A stretch of 64,000 bases of DNA, taken from contig NZ_CP022823.1 of the NCBI RefSeq assembly GCF_002269255.1, positions 372,001-436,000 on the forward strand, given 5' to 3'. Positions 24,647 through 32,329 of the stretch are shown in pieces. Under the pieces are notes generated by a model. It ran no database searches and was not told where the DNA came from. It worked only from the letters and a program-made list of their open reading frames with translations. A program made the translations under genes and the position numbers. This stretch comes from Klebsiella quasivariicola. GTDB taxonomy: Bacteria; Pseudomonadota; Gammaproteobacteria; Enterobacterales; Enterobacteriaceae. Position 1 is the stretch's first letter, and each line of letters starts with the position of its first letter.

Positions 24647-27186
24647 GCTTTTTCCTCCACCAGAGTAACCGGGATACGCTCATACGGCGTGGCCGGGCGG
24701 TGCTGGTCACGTTCCGGCACCACCTGAACGTTCGGGTCGCGCTGGTCGCTGTTGATAAAGTGTTTGAAGCGCGTCTGCGCCGCCGGGTTGTTGACGGTCT
24801 CGGTCCACTCGCAGGCGAAGGCGGCGCGCAGGCGAGCCAGCTCCTCTTCCAGATGGTCGTTCAGGCCCAGCTTGTCATCGATGATAACGCTGCGCAGATA
24901 GTCGATCCCGCCTTCCATGTTGTCCAGCCACGGCGCGGTACGGGTTAGCTTATCGGCGGTGCGGATGTAGAACATCATAAAGCGGTCGAGATACTTAATC
25001 AGCGTCTCGCGATCGAGGTCCGCGGCCAGCAGATCGGCGTGGCGCGGCTTCATCCCGCCATTACCGCACACGTACAGGTTCCAGCCTTTCTCGGTGGCGA
25101 TGATCCCGACGTCTTTGCCCTGGGCCTCCGCACATTCGCGGGTACAGCCGGAGACGCCGAACTTCATTTTGTGTGGGGTGCGGATGCCTTTGTAGCGGTT
25201 TTCCAGTTCCACGCCGAAGCCGACGCTGTCGCCGACGCCGTAGCGGCACCAGGTGCTACCGACGCAGGTTTTCGCCATCCGCAGCGCTTTGGCGTAGGCG
25301 TGGCCGGTTTCGAAGCCCGCTTCAATCAGCTGACGCCAGATCTCCGGCAGGTCGTCTTTCTGCGCGCCAAACAGGCCGATGCGCTGGGAGCCGGTGATTT
25401 TGGTGTACAGATTGAATTCACGCGCGATACGGCCCACGGCGACCAGCCCTTCCGGCGTGATTTCGCCGCCCGCGGAGCGCGGAATGACCGAGTAGGTACC
25501 ATCTTTCTGAATGTTGGCGAGGAAGTTGTCGTTGGTGTCCTGCAGCGGCGTGTGCTGCGGTTTGAGGATGTACTCATTCCAGCAGGAGGCCAGCAGAGAG
25601 CCGACGGTCGGCTTACAGATCTCGCAGCCATAACCCTGACCGTGTTTTTCCAGCAGTTCGTCGAAGGTTTTAATGCCTTCCACGCGGATCAGGTGGAACA
25701 GCTCCTGGCGGGAGTAAGCGAAGTGTTCGCACAGGTTGTTGTTGACCTCGATGCCCTGTTTCGCCAGTTCGGCATTGAGCACCTGCGTCACCAGAGGGAT
25801 ACAACCCCCGCAGCCGGTTCCGGCTTTGGTTTCCGCTTTCAGCGCCGCGACGGTGTGGCAGCCTTTGTTGATGGCGGCGATCAGGTCGCCTTTACTGACG
25901 TCAAAGCAGGAGCAGATCTGCGCGCTGTCCGGCAGTTTATCGACGCCGATCGACGGCTTGCCGCTGCCGGCGTGGGCCGGAAGGATCAGCGAATCCGGAT
26001 TTTCCGGCAGCTCGATAGCGTTGAGCACCAGTTGCAGCAGATTGCCATAGTCGCTGGTGTCACCGACCAGCACCGCGCCGAGCAGCGTTTTATTGTCGGC
26101 GCTGACGATCAGGCGCTTATAAACTTCTTTGCTTTCGTCGAGATAGACGTAGCTGCGGGCGCCCGGCGTGCGGCCATGGGCATCGCCGATACCACCCACA
26201 TCCACGCCCAGCAGCTTCAGCTTGGCGCTGAGATCGGCGCCGGTGAAACTATTTTCACTGCCGAGGAGGTGGTCGACGGCCACCTGGGCCATTTTATAGC
26301 CCGGGGCGACCAGACCGTAGACGCGGTTGTTCCAGCTGGCACATTCGCCGATGGCGTAGATATCCGGGTCGGAGGTCTGGCAGCTATCGTTGACCATGAT
26401 GCCGCCGCGCTGGGCGACCTCCAGCCCGCACTGGGTGGCCAGCTTGTCACGCGGGCGGATCCCGGTAGAGAAGACGATGAAATCGACCTGCAGCTCGCTA
26501 CCGTCGGCGAAGTGCATGGTTTTGCGCGCCTCGGTACCCTGCTGGACGATCTCTTTGGTGTTTTTGCTGGTGTGAACTTTCACGCCCATGCTTTCAATTT
26601 TGCGCCGCAGCTGCTCGCCGCCCATCTGGTCGAGCTGTTCGGCCATCAGCATCGGCGCGAATTCGATAACGTGGGTTTCCACGCCGAGGTTTTTCAACGC
26701 GCCTGCCGCTTCCAGACCGAGCAGACCGCCGCCGACGACTGCACCGCGCTTGCTGCGACGGGCGCAGGATTCAATCGCGTTGAGATCTTCAATCGTGCGA
26801 TAGACGAAGCAATCCTGAGTTTCCGCGCCTTTAATCGGCGGGATCCAGGGGTATGAGCCGGTCGCCATAATCAGCTTGTCGTAGAACACAGTGCGCCCGG
26901 CGCTGGAGTGGATCACCTTCTCCTGGCGGTTGATGGTGATCGCCCGTTCGCCGACCAGCACCTTGACGCCGTGTTTCTCATAGAAACCTTCGCGCACCAG
27001 CGACAGCTCTTCTGCGGTATGGTGGGAGAAATAAGACGACAGGTGGACACGGTCGTAGGCGATACGCGGTTCTTCACAGAACACGGTAATGTCGAACTGT
27101 CCGGCAGGCGTCTTATCGAGAAGCTCTTCGATAAAGCGATGGCCAACCATGCCGTTACCGATAATAGCGATTCTGACTTTGCTCAT
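24643..27186 (-). CDS. nirB: Nitrite reductase (NADH) large subunit
   Basis: NirB carries FAD, iron-sulfur clusters and siroheme and catalyses six-electron reduction of nitrite to ammonium with NADH. The 847-residue protein matches E. coli in length. In order it shows an N-terminal pyridine-nucleotide oxidoreductase module (GNGMVGHRFIEEL, then GGGLLGLEAAGAL), a BFD-like [2Fe-2S] segment with CSCFDVSKGDL and GTGCGGCIP, and the C-terminal siroheme/[4Fe-4S] half with CVGSTWCRYGVGDS and GCTRECAEAQGKDVG. The promoter has FNR and NarL/P sites in the canonical arrangement. Confidence 0.98.
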   Translation of the reverse strand: MSKVRIAIIGNGMVGHRFIEELLDKTPAGQFDITVFCEEPRIAYDRVHLSSYFSHHTAEELSLVREGFYEKHGVKVLVGERAITINRQEKVIHSSAGRTVFYDKLIMATGSYPWIPPIKGAETQDCFVYRTIEDLNAIESCARRSKRGAVVGGGLLGLEAAGALKNLGVETHVIEFAPMLMAEQLDQMGGEQLRRKIESMGVKVHTSKNTKEIVQQGTEARKTMHFADGSELQVDFIVFSTGIRPRDKLATQCGLEVAQRGGIMVNDSCQTSDPDIYAIGECASWNNRVYGLVAPGYKMAQVAVDHLLGSENSFTGADLSAKLKLLGVDVGGIGDAHGRTPGARSYVYLDESKEVYKRLIVSADNKTLLGAVLVGDTSDYGNLLQLVLNAIELPENPDSLILPAHAGSGKPSIGVDKLPDSAQICSCFDVSKGDLIAAINKGCHTVAALKAETKAGTGCGGCIPLVTQVLNAELAKQGIEVNNNLCEHFAYSRQELFHLIRVEGIKTFDELLEKHGQGYGCEICKPTVGSLLASCWNEYILKPQHTPLQDTNDNFLANIQKDGTYSVIPRSAGGEITPEGLVAVGRIAREFNLYTKITGSQRIGLFGAQKDDLPEIWRQLIEAGFETGHAYAKALRMAKTCVGSTWCRYGVGDSVGFGVELENRYKGIRTPHKMKFGVSGCTRECAEAQGKDVGIIATEKGWNLYVCGNGGMKPRHADLLAADLDRETLIKYLDRFMMFYIRTADKLTRTAPWLDNMEGGIDYLRSVIIDDKLGLNDHLEEELARLRAAFACEWTETVNNPAAQTRFKHFINSDQRDPNVQVVPERDQHRPATPYERIPVTLVEEKA

Positions 27187-27244
27187 TTTTGCCTCGATTT
27201 CTTTTCTATTACCGCCTACCTTAACGATTCAGCCATCAGGCTTA

Positions 27245-27258
27245 TTGATTCAAATCAA
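27245..27258 (-). promoter_or_regulatory. FNR site of the nirB promoter
   Basis: TTGAT-TCAA-ATCAA is a perfect match to the FNR consensus TTGAT-N4-ATCAA. If FNR acts at -41.5 as in E. coli nirB, the start point is near 27210, about 24 bases before the nirB ATG. Confidence 0.92.
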
Positions 27259-27271
27259 TGACAACTTCACC

Positions 27272-27287
27272 TACCACTTAATGGGTA
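27272..27287 (-). promoter_or_regulatory. NarL/NarP 7-2-7 site of the nirB promoter
   Basis: On the minus strand TACCCAT-TA-AGTGGTA is an inverted pair of NarL heptamers separated by two bases. Its centre is 28 bases upstream of the FNR centre, that is at -69.5, the same as in E. coli nirB. Confidence 0.88.
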
Positions 27288-27320
27288 TATAATTGATTTG
27301 TCTGTATTTTTCTAAGTTAT

Positions 27321-27339
27321 GGAAAACGCTGGCTTTTCC
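27321..27339. repeat. Inverted repeat upstream of codA
   Basis: GGAAAA and TTTTCC are perfect six-base arms with a seven-base CGCTGGC centre, followed by more T residues. It lies about 90 bases upstream of the codA ATG. It could be an operator or a weak terminator-like hairpin; I cannot assign a regulator. Confidence 0.5.
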
Positions 27340-27425
27340 TTTTTGCTGATTTTGTGTACAAGAATTGGACGGGCCGCGAAGTAGAGTTGGCTGGAAAATA
27401 AGCCGTATTGAATAGAGAGGGTGAT

Positions 27426-28748
27426 ATGACAGCAGCGCCGCTTTGGTTGATTCAGAACGTACGCCTGGCAGACCGTGACGGCCTCTGGCAGATAGCGATA
27501 GATAAGGGGCGCTTTGGCGCGATTACGCCGATGGGCGAGGCGCACGACGAAAGCTACGAAATATTGAACGCTCGCGGCGGGCTGGCGATCCCGCCTTTTA
27601 TCGAGCCGCATATCCATCTGGATACCACCCAGACGGCCGGTGAGCCGCACTGGAACCAGTCCGGTACTTTGTTCGAGGGGATTGAGCGCTGGGCGGAGCG
27701 GAAAGCGCTGCTCAGCCATGAGGATGTCAAAGCCCGCGCGTGGAAAACCCTCAAATGGCAGATCGCCAATGGCGTGCAGTTTGTCCGTACCCATGTTGAT
27801 GTCTCCGATCCCACGTTGACGGCGCTGAAGGCGATGCTGGAGGTCAAACAGGAGGTGGCGCCATGGGTCGAGCTACAGATTGTCGCTTTTCCGCAGGAGG
27901 GGATCCTCTCTTACCCCAACGGCGAGGCGCTGCTGGAGGAGGCCCTGACGCTGGGGGCGGATGTCGTCGGGGCGATCCCGCACTTTGAGTTCACCCGTGA
28001 ATATGGTGTGGAATCGCTGCATATTGCTTTCCGTCTGGCGCAGAAATATGACCGCCCGCTGGATATCCACTGCGATGAAATTGACGATGAACAGTCGCGC
28101 TTTGTTGAAACCGTTGCCGCGCTGGCGCTGAAGGCGGGGATCGGGCCGCGAGTGACAGCCAGCCATACCACCGCCATGCACTCCTATAATGGCGCTTATA
28201 CCTCACGCCTGTTCCGCCTGCTTAAGCTCTCCGGCATCAACTTTGTCGCCAATCCGCTGGTGAATATTCATCTGCAGGGCCGGTTTGACGACTACCCGAA
28301 ACGGCGGGGCATTACCCGGGTGAAGGAGCTGATGGCGGCGGGGATCAATGTGTGCTTTGGTCATGATGACGTCTTTGACCCGTGGTACCCGCTGGGGACC
28401 GGCAATATGCTGCAGGTCCTGCATATGGGGCTGCACGTCTGCCAGTTGATGGGTTATCAGCAGATCAACGACGGCCTGAAGCTCATCACCGACCACAGCG
28501 CCCGCACGTTTGGTCTGACGGATTACGGCATCGTCAGCGGCAACCCGGCTAACCTGATCATCCTCCCGGCGGAGAATGGCTTTGAGGCGGTACGCTGCCA
28601 GGTGCCGGTGCGCTGGTCAATTCGCCAGGGAAGGGTGATCGCGACCACTCAGCTGGCGCAAACCTGGATCCAGACCGACCGCGGTGGGGAGGAGCTCTCT
28701 TTTATGAGGAACAGCCCCCTTGCGGACGCAAAGGGGCCGAAGGCTTAG
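27426..28748 (+). CDS. codA: Cytosine deaminase
   Basis: CodA deaminates cytosine to uracil and ammonia for pyrimidine salvage. The 440-residue amidohydrolase aligns closely with E. coli CodA: the metal-binding EPHIHLDTTQTAG, the THVDVSD and IHCDEIDDEQSRF segments, TASHTTAMHSYNGAY, and the catalytic Asp in CFGHDDVFDPWYPLG. I start at MTAAPLWLIQ, six bases after a GAGAGG ribosome site. In E. coli codA is in a codBA operon elsewhere; here there is no permease beside it and it sits between nirB and tsgA. Its TAG overlaps the TAA of convergent tsgA. Confidence 0.94.
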   Translation: MTAAPLWLIQNVRLADRDGLWQIAIDKGRFGAITPMGEAHDESYEILNARGGLAIPPFIEPHIHLDTTQTAGEPHWNQSGTLFEGIERWAERKALLSHEDVKARAWKTLKWQIANGVQFVRTHVDVSDPTLTALKAMLEVKQEVAPWVELQIVAFPQEGILSYPNGEALLEEALTLGADVVGAIPHFEFTREYGVESLHIAFRLAQKYDRPLDIHCDEIDDEQSRFVETVAALALKAGIGPRVTASHTTAMHSYNGAYTSRLFRLLKLSGINFVANPLVNIHLQGRFDDYPKRRGITRVKELMAAGINVCFGHDDVFDPWYPLGTGNMLQVLHMGLHVCQLMGYQQINDGLKLITDHSARTFGLTDYGIVSGNPANLIILPAENGFEAVRCQVPVRWSIRQGRVIATTQLAQTWIQTDRGGEELSFMRNSPLADAKGPKA

Positions 28749-29932
28749 TGAGACGCCGCCTGAGCGTTGTTCTGGCGGTGACGGGAGACGAAGCCAAGGA
28801 TGAAGCACATCACGAACACCACGGCGTAGAGGCCGTTAGCGGTGTGCAGCGCGGCCAGGGGACCGCTGGCCGCCACAATCGGGCCGGTGACCACGAAAGT
28901 AAGCATGGTGCCGATGGTGCCGCAGGTGAGGATAAAGTTCACCAGCTTCGGCGAAGCGACCCGCGTCTGCTGCGAACCGAGCGTAATGATCGAGGTGTAG
29001 ATGGCGCTGGAGAAGAAGCCCAGGGTGAGAATAAACCACGGCATATGCTCCGGCGACCCATTGATAAACAGGTACATCAGCACCGTCGCGAGCCCGGCGA
29101 GAACGGTTAAAATACGCTGCAGGTCGAAGAAGCGTAGGATGAAGCTGAATGACCACATGCCGATCATGTAGGACATCCAGAAATCGCTCACCAGTTTACC
29201 GGCGTCCCCGAGGCTCATGCCCAGGCTCTTCGCATATTCCGGTACCCAGGAGATAAAGCCCAACTGACCGAGGATGTAGCACAGCGCCGCAACGGAAAGG
29301 AACAGCACGCCGATGCCCCACTTCTCTTTCACTACCGGCTGGCTGTTTTCGCTCTGCGCTTTTTTGCCCAGCACCGGAAAATCACAGCCGAAAGTCAGGA
29401 CAAAAATGGCGACATACACCAGCCCAATACAGGCGTAGACCCAGTACCACTCGATGCTGCGCGCCAGCAGGACGGCGGCGACCATCGGGAAAATCATTCC
29501 CGCCATGCTAAAGAAGGAGTCGGTAAACAGCAGACGCGCCCCGCGCTGACGGCCTTCGTACATATGGGTGATCAGGAAGGTCCCGATCGACATGGTGATC
29601 CCGCTCACCAGGCCGAGAACGAACATCGACGCGGAGAACAGCGCCAGGCTGTGGCTGAGCATCAGGCCGGCCACCGCCAGCACCATCAGAATAAAGCCAA
29701 AACGCAGCTGAGTTTTCAGCGGCACGATTTCCATCAGCCAGGCATTGAGGAAGATGGAGATCAGAATACCGGCGTTCAGAAAGGTAAAGGTGTTGCTCAT
29801 ACTGGAAACGGGCAGATGGAAATAATCCGCAATGTTACCCATCACCATCCCGGTGACGATCACCAACGCGCCGGTCAGGGCGTAGGAGAAGAAGCTGATC
29901 CATGTGAGCTTAATACGGTTGCTGTTAGTCAT
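28745..29932 (-). CDS. tsgA: MFS transporter TsgA
   Basis: TsgA is an inner-membrane major facilitator superfamily protein of unproven substrate. The 395-residue protein has about twelve hydrophobic segments, begins MTNSNRIKLTWISFFSYAL, and carries the inter-helix MYEGRQRGARLLF loop typical of the family. It matches E. coli TsgA closely. The end of the gene overlaps the end of codA tail to tail by a few bases with no room for a terminator between them, so the two transcripts must overlap. Confidence 0.95.
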   Translation of the reverse strand: MTNSNRIKLTWISFFSYALTGALVIVTGMVMGNIADYFHLPVSSMSNTFTFLNAGILISIFLNAWLMEIVPLKTQLRFGFILMVLAVAGLMLSHSLALFSASMFVLGLVSGITMSIGTFLITHMYEGRQRGARLLFTDSFFSMAGMIFPMVAAVLLARSIEWYWVYACIGLVYVAIFVLTFGCDFPVLGKKAQSENSQPVVKEKWGIGVLFLSVAALCYILGQLGFISWVPEYAKSLGMSLGDAGKLVSDFWMSYMIGMWSFSFILRFFDLQRILTVLAGLATVLMYLFINGSPEHMPWFILTLGFFSSAIYTSIITLGSQQTRVASPKLVNFILTCGTIGTMLTFVVTGPIVAASGPLAALHTANGLYAVVFVMCFILGFVSRHRQNNAQAASH

Positions 29933-30053
29933 GACTGGCCTGTGAATAGAAAGGTAAAGCGCGTTGACGCTGCGCCGGGCGGACAGATTTTATTCGTTCA
30001 GGTGATGTAATTAAATGTTTATTGTGAAATAGATTATCTTTTGCATGTTTTAA

Positions 30054-30069
30054 TGTGATTCAAATCACA
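30054..30069. promoter_or_regulatory. CRP site in the tsgA/ppiA divergent region
   Basis: TGTGATTCAAATCACA is a perfect TGTGA-N6-TCACA CRP consensus. It is about 140 bases before ppiA and 120 before tsgA, so it could act on either. cAMP-CRP control of ppiA has been described in E. coli. Confidence 0.88.
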
Positions 30070-30208
30070 TTTAATCGTCGCGCAGGAGAACGTTTGCGCG
30101 GTTACAATTATTACAGCTAAGTAAAATTTGGTAAAAGGCTGGCCCAGGATGCAAAGGCTCTTTAGAATCAAGGCACTCGCTTTTATTCTGCTCCGTTAAG
30201 GAATTTCC

Positions 30209-30778
30209 ATGCTCAAATCAACACTGGCGGCGATGGCTGCCGTTTTCGCCATTTCAGCGTTCTCCCCGGCCATGGCGGCAAAGGGCGACCCGCATGTGCT
30301 GCTGACCACCTCGGCAGGGAACATTGAGCTTGAGTTAAACAGCCAGAAAGCCCCGATTTCCGTAGATAACTTCCTGAAGTACGTTAACAGCGGCTTCTAC
30401 AACAACACCACCTTCCACCGCGTGATCCCGGGATTCATGGTGCAGGGCGGCGGCTTTAACGAGCAGATGCAGCAGAAACAGCCTAACCCACCGATTAAGA
30501 ATGAAGCAGATAACGGCCTGCGCAACACCCGCGGCACCATCGCGATGGCGCGTACCGCCGATCAGGATAGCGCCACCAGCCAGTTCTTCATCAACGTGGC
30601 GGATAACGCCTTCCTTGACCATGGCCAGCGCGACTTTGGCTATGCGGTGTTTGGTAAAGTGGTGAAGGGGATGGACGTCGCGGACAAGATCTCCCAGGTC
30701 CAGACCCATAACGTCGGTCCATACCAGAATGTGCCGACCAAACCGGTTGTTATCCTCTCTGCGAAAGTGCTGCCTTAA
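30209..30778 (+). CDS. ppiA: Periplasmic peptidyl-prolyl isomerase A (cyclophilin)
   Basis: PpiA speeds cis-trans isomerisation at proline in periplasmic proteins. The 189-residue precursor has a signal peptide (about 1-24, ending FSPAMAA) and a cyclophilin domain with TTFHRVIPGFMVQGG, FIN and the ARTADQDSATSQFFINV core. Divergent from tsgA and preceded by a perfect CRP site. Length is one residue short of the E. coli protein. Confidence 0.97.
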   Translation: MLKSTLAAMAAVFAISAFSPAMAAKGDPHVLLTTSAGNIELELNSQKAPISVDNFLKYVNSGFYNNTTFHRVIPGFMVQGGGFNEQMQQKQPNPPIKNEADNGLRNTRGTIAMARTADQDSATSQFFINVADNAFLDHGQRDFGYAVFGKVVKGMDVADKISQVQTHNVGPYQNVPTKPVVILSAKVLP

Positions 30779-30883
30779 TCTTCCCTCAGCGCGGTGGGTA
30801 GCCGCCGCGCCCGGACGCCTCCCGGCATAACCTGAAATTGCTGCTTATACTTGTGGCACACAGGGGACGATAAGGGGGCGACG

Positions 30884-31051
30884 ATGCGTCCACTCACCGA
30901 TAAGCAAAAATCCCGACTCTGGGAACAGACACGCAATACCAATTTTCAGGCCAGCCGTCGCCTCGAAGGCGTGACGGTGCCACTGGTTACGCTGACTGCC
31001 GAAGAGGCGCTGGCGCGTCTGGCGACGCTGCGGAGGGAGTATGAGCGATAA
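30884..31051 (+). CDS. yhfG: Fic antitoxin YhfG
   Basis: YhfG is a small protein that blocks the Fic AMP-transferase. The 55-residue protein matches E. coli YhfG (DKQKSRLWE, NFQASRRLEGV, LVTLTAEEALARL). It contains the class I inhibitory motif (S/T)xxxE(G/N) as S24-RRL-E28-G29, whose glutamate is expected to reach into the Fic nucleotide site. It overlaps the fic start by 11 bases, consistent with a toxin-antitoxin pair translated together. Confidence 0.92.
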   Translation: MRPLTDKQKSRLWEQTRNTNFQASRRLEGVTVPLVTLTAEEALARLATLRREYER

Positions 31052-31643
31052 ATTCGGCGATGAACGCGATCCTTACCTCTATCCGGCGCTGAACGTTCTG
31101 CGCAACCGTCTTGGCATCCGCCAGGCTAAAAATCTGCAGCAGGCCGCCTTTGAGATGACAGCGCTGCGGGCGGCCACTCTGCCGCTGGGCCCGCGGGTGC
31201 GCGGCTTACCCTATCTGTGCGCTATTCATCAACAACTGTATCAGGATCTGTTTGACTGGGCGGGCCGGTTGCGTGAAGTGAACCTTTACCTGGGTGATAC
31301 GCCGTTTTGCCACTTTGCCCGGATCGAGGAGGAGGGCAATGCCCTGATGCAGGCCCTTGAGCAGGAGGATTATCTCAACAGCCTGCCGCGCGAGACCTTT
31401 ATCGAACGCCTGAGCTGGTTCTATGGTGAAATTAATGTGCTACACCCTTTTCGTCTTGGCAATGGCCTGACCCAGCGCATTTTCTTTGAACAGCTGGCGA
31501 TACACGCCGGCTACCTGCTTGACTGGCGTGATGTCGACCCTGCCAGCTGGAGCGCGGCCTGCCAGCAGAGCGCGATGGGCGATCTGGCCCCGCTGGTGGC
31601 GATCTTTCGCAAAGTGGTAAGCGAAGCGCGGGAATCTGAGTAG
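31041..31643 (+). CDS. fic: Fic-domain protein (putative AMP-transferase)
   Basis: Fic proteins usually transfer AMP onto target hydroxyls. The 200-residue protein matches E. coli Fic along its length and has the FIC core at residues 135-146, HPFRLGNGLTQR. The catalytic His135 and the GNG loop are kept, but the acidic residue that binds Mg (HPFx[D/E]GNG) is Leu and the first arginine of GNGRxxR is also Leu; E. coli Fic is likewise non-canonical at the first of these. Its partner antitoxin yhfG overlaps it upstream, and pabA follows 32 bases downstream. Confidence 0.93.
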   Translation: MSDKFGDERDPYLYPALNVLRNRLGIRQAKNLQQAAFEMTALRAATLPLGPRVRGLPYLCAIHQQLYQDLFDWAGRLREVNLYLGDTPFCHFARIEEEGNALMQALEQEDYLNSLPRETFIERLSWFYGEINVLHPFRLGNGLTQRIFFEQLAIHAGYLLDWRDVDPASWSAACQQSAMGDLAPLVAIFRKVVSEARESE

Positions 31644-31675
31644 AATAGCCCGGTTTTGATTGTTCCGGAGCCGCT

Positions 31676-32239
31676 ATGATCCTGCTTATCGATAACTATG
31701 ACTCTTTCACCTGGAATCTGTATCAGTACTTCTGCGAACTGGGGGCGGAAGTGCTGGTCAGGCGCAACGATGCGTTGACGCTGGAAGAGATAGCGGCGCT
31801 GGCGCCGGAGAAGATCGTGATCTCGCCTGGCCCCTGCACGCCAAATGAGGCGGGGATATCCCTCGCGGTTATCCGCCACTATGCCGGAAAAACGCCACTG
31901 TTAGGCGTCTGTCTTGGGCACCAGGCGATAGCCCAGGCGTTTGGCGCGACTATCGTGCGGGCAGCGCAGGTCATGCATGGTAAAACCTCGCTTATTGAGC
32001 ATAACGGCGAAGGGGTGTTTCAGGGGCTGAACCATCCTCTGACGGTGACCCGCTATCACTCGCTGGTGATTGACCCGCCGACGCTGCCGCCCGAGTTTAT
32101 CGTCACTGCCCGCAGCGCCAGTGGTGAGATTATGGGGATCCGCCACCGCGACTGGGATCTTGAGGGCGTGCAGTTCCATCCGGAAAGCATCCTCAGCGAG
32201 CAAGGCCATCAGTTGCTGGAAAACTTTCTGAAGCGGTGA
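31676..32239 (+). CDS. pabA: Aminodeoxychorismate synthase, glutamine amidotransferase subunit
   Basis: PabA releases ammonia from glutamine for PabB to make 4-amino-4-deoxychorismate in folate synthesis. The 187-residue class I amidotransferase has the oxyanion PGPCTPNEAG, the nucleophile Cys79 in LLGVCLGHQAIAQAFG, and the His-Glu pair in GVQFHPESILS. It follows fic closely and may share its transcript, as in E. coli. Confidence 0.97.
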   Translation: MILLIDNYDSFTWNLYQYFCELGAEVLVRRNDALTLEEIAALAPEKIVISPGPCTPNEAGISLAVIRHYAGKTPLLGVCLGHQAIAQAFGATIVRAAQVMHGKTSLIEHNGEGVFQGLNHPLTVTRYHSLVIDPPTLPPEFIVTARSASGEIMGIRHRDWDLEGVQFHPESILSEQGHQLLENFLKR

Positions 32240-32255
32240 TTTTCAGTTGCCATTG

Positions 32256-32294
32256 AGTGATTTTTTATGCATATTTTGTGATTAGATTATCATA
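32256..32294 (+). promoter_or_regulatory. Tandem ARG boxes before argD
   Basis: AGTGATTTTTTATGCATA (32256-32273) matches 10 of 12 fixed positions of the ArgR consensus. A second, weaker box at 32277-32294 follows after exactly three bases, the normal spacing for an ArgR hexamer. The region also contains inverted arms TGTGATTA (32277-32284) and TAATCACA (32293-32300). Confidence 0.8.
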
Positions 32295-32329
32295 ATCACA
32301 TCTGCATAACGAAGAGGGATGGGCAAGAC

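Larger units (their letters stand above)
27187..27425. promoter_or_regulatory. nirB/codA divergent regulatory region
   Basis: The 239-base spacer contains the nirB promoter on its left half (FNR and NarL/P sites) and codA control on its right half, including a 19-base inverted repeat at 27321-27339. A transcription start for nirB near 27210 follows from the FNR position (inference). Confidence 0.75.

Noticed and set aside
25039..26856. A 605-codon frame antisense to nirB.
   Set aside because: High GC coding sequence often gives open antisense frames; the composition (rich in A, D, G, V, H with no motif) is that of a mirror of nirB, which itself is a full-length known protein.
30780..30830. 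GC-rich inverted sequence after ppiA that looks like a terminator.
   Set aside because: Arms around GCGCGG and CCGCGC can pair but there is no T tract, so I did not call it a terminator.
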